From an uncultured Collinsella sp. (GTDB taxonomy: Bacteria > Actinomycetota > Coriobacteriia > Coriobacteriales > Coriobacteriaceae), in NCBI GenBank assembly GCA_958405565.1, contig CATYEN010000036.1:1-23568 (forward strand): a DNA stretch of 23,568 nt, read 5' to 3'. Below are positions 23,521 through 23,568 of the stretch, in pieces. Under the pieces are notes generated by a model. That model saw only the letters and a list, made by a program, of their open reading frames with translations, did not search any database and had not been told where the DNA came from. The number at the start of each line of letters is the position of its first letter. The stretch's first letter is position 1. The position numbers were made by a program, and so were the translations under genes.

Positions 23521-23564
23521 TGCGGACAAAAAGTTGGACCATCAGGTCCGGTTTGGAGTCCGCA
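23521..23564. other. Hairpin at the right edge
   Basis: tgcggac (23521-23527) pairs with gtccgca (23558-23564), and ggacc (23536-23540) pairs with ggtcc (23545-23549) around atca. G-T pairs can join the two stems in RNA. It directly follows the tandem palindromic array and may be the 3' hairpin of a gene outside the window or part of the array. Confidence 0.45.
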
Positions 23565-23568
23565 TGAC

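Noticed and set aside
23104..23529. 141-codon open frame on the minus strand with a repeating GK-C-P...FP pattern
   Set aside because: The peptide repeats come from the palindromic 62-bp units. The FP pairs are read from different codon frames of the same DNA motif (tttccc versus ttccca), the spacing is not a multiple of three, and there is no convincing ribosome binding site.

Overview
The window is about 60% G+C and reads like an accessory-rich stretch of a gut actinobacterium of the Coriobacteriia, most likely Collinsella or a close relative. This rests on the gene types, the codon use and the LAXTG-type cell-wall anchor. It is inference, because no rRNA or other phylogenetic marker is present. 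All gene functions below come from recognisable protein motifs.

Layout. (1) 1-1188: the 3' part of tex, an RNA-binding transcription accessory protein. (2) 1189-1569: a non-coding stretch packed with palindromes. (3) 1570-6718: a sugar-uptake locus. On the minus strand lies a tight cluster of transaldolase/FSA-like enzyme, PTS EIIA, EIIB and ascorbate-type EIIC. A second, about 80% identical transaldolase follows behind a terminator. A DeoR-family repressor is divergently transcribed across an A+T-rich operator region. (4) 6764-10234: a Cof-type HAD phosphatase (minus) and a fused 23S rRNA methyltransferase RlmKL (plus) whose first catalytic domain looks degenerate. (5) 10329-15069, minus strand: a potassium module of kup, a small membrane protein, a short KdpD-like sensor kinase and a KdpE-like response regulator, with no kdpFABC pump in view. 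(6) 15228-18617: a nitroreductase (minus) and, divergently, an LtaS-type sulfatase-fold phosphoglycerol transferase (plus). (7) 18618-18936: a non-coding stretch with a 130-bp element bounded by perfect 29-bp inverted repeats, and a strong terminator. (8) 18937-23028, minus strand: a 1363-aa secreted, LAXTG-anchored surface protein with FG-GAP-like repeats, an Fn3 domain and an Ig-like domain. (9) 23029-23568: a non-coding region with six tandem palindromic units of about 62 bp.

How the genes work together. The PTS proteins should import and phosphorylate a sugar, the transaldolase-family enzymes should act on the phosphorylated product, and the DeoR protein probably controls both. The usual L-ascorbate catabolic genes (ulaD/E/F/G) are absent here, so the substrate is open. 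In the potassium module the Kdp-type two-component system probably controls Kup rather than a Kdp ATPase. RlmKL, the nitroreductase and the LtaS-like protein appear to be single-gene units.

The most unusual content is the repeat landscape (palindromes at 1203-1408, 1468-1539, 10238-10304, 12700-12738, 15194-15224, 18645-18774 and 23152-23506), the RlmL half that lacks its NPPY motif, and the two transaldolases flanking an ascorbate-type PTS.
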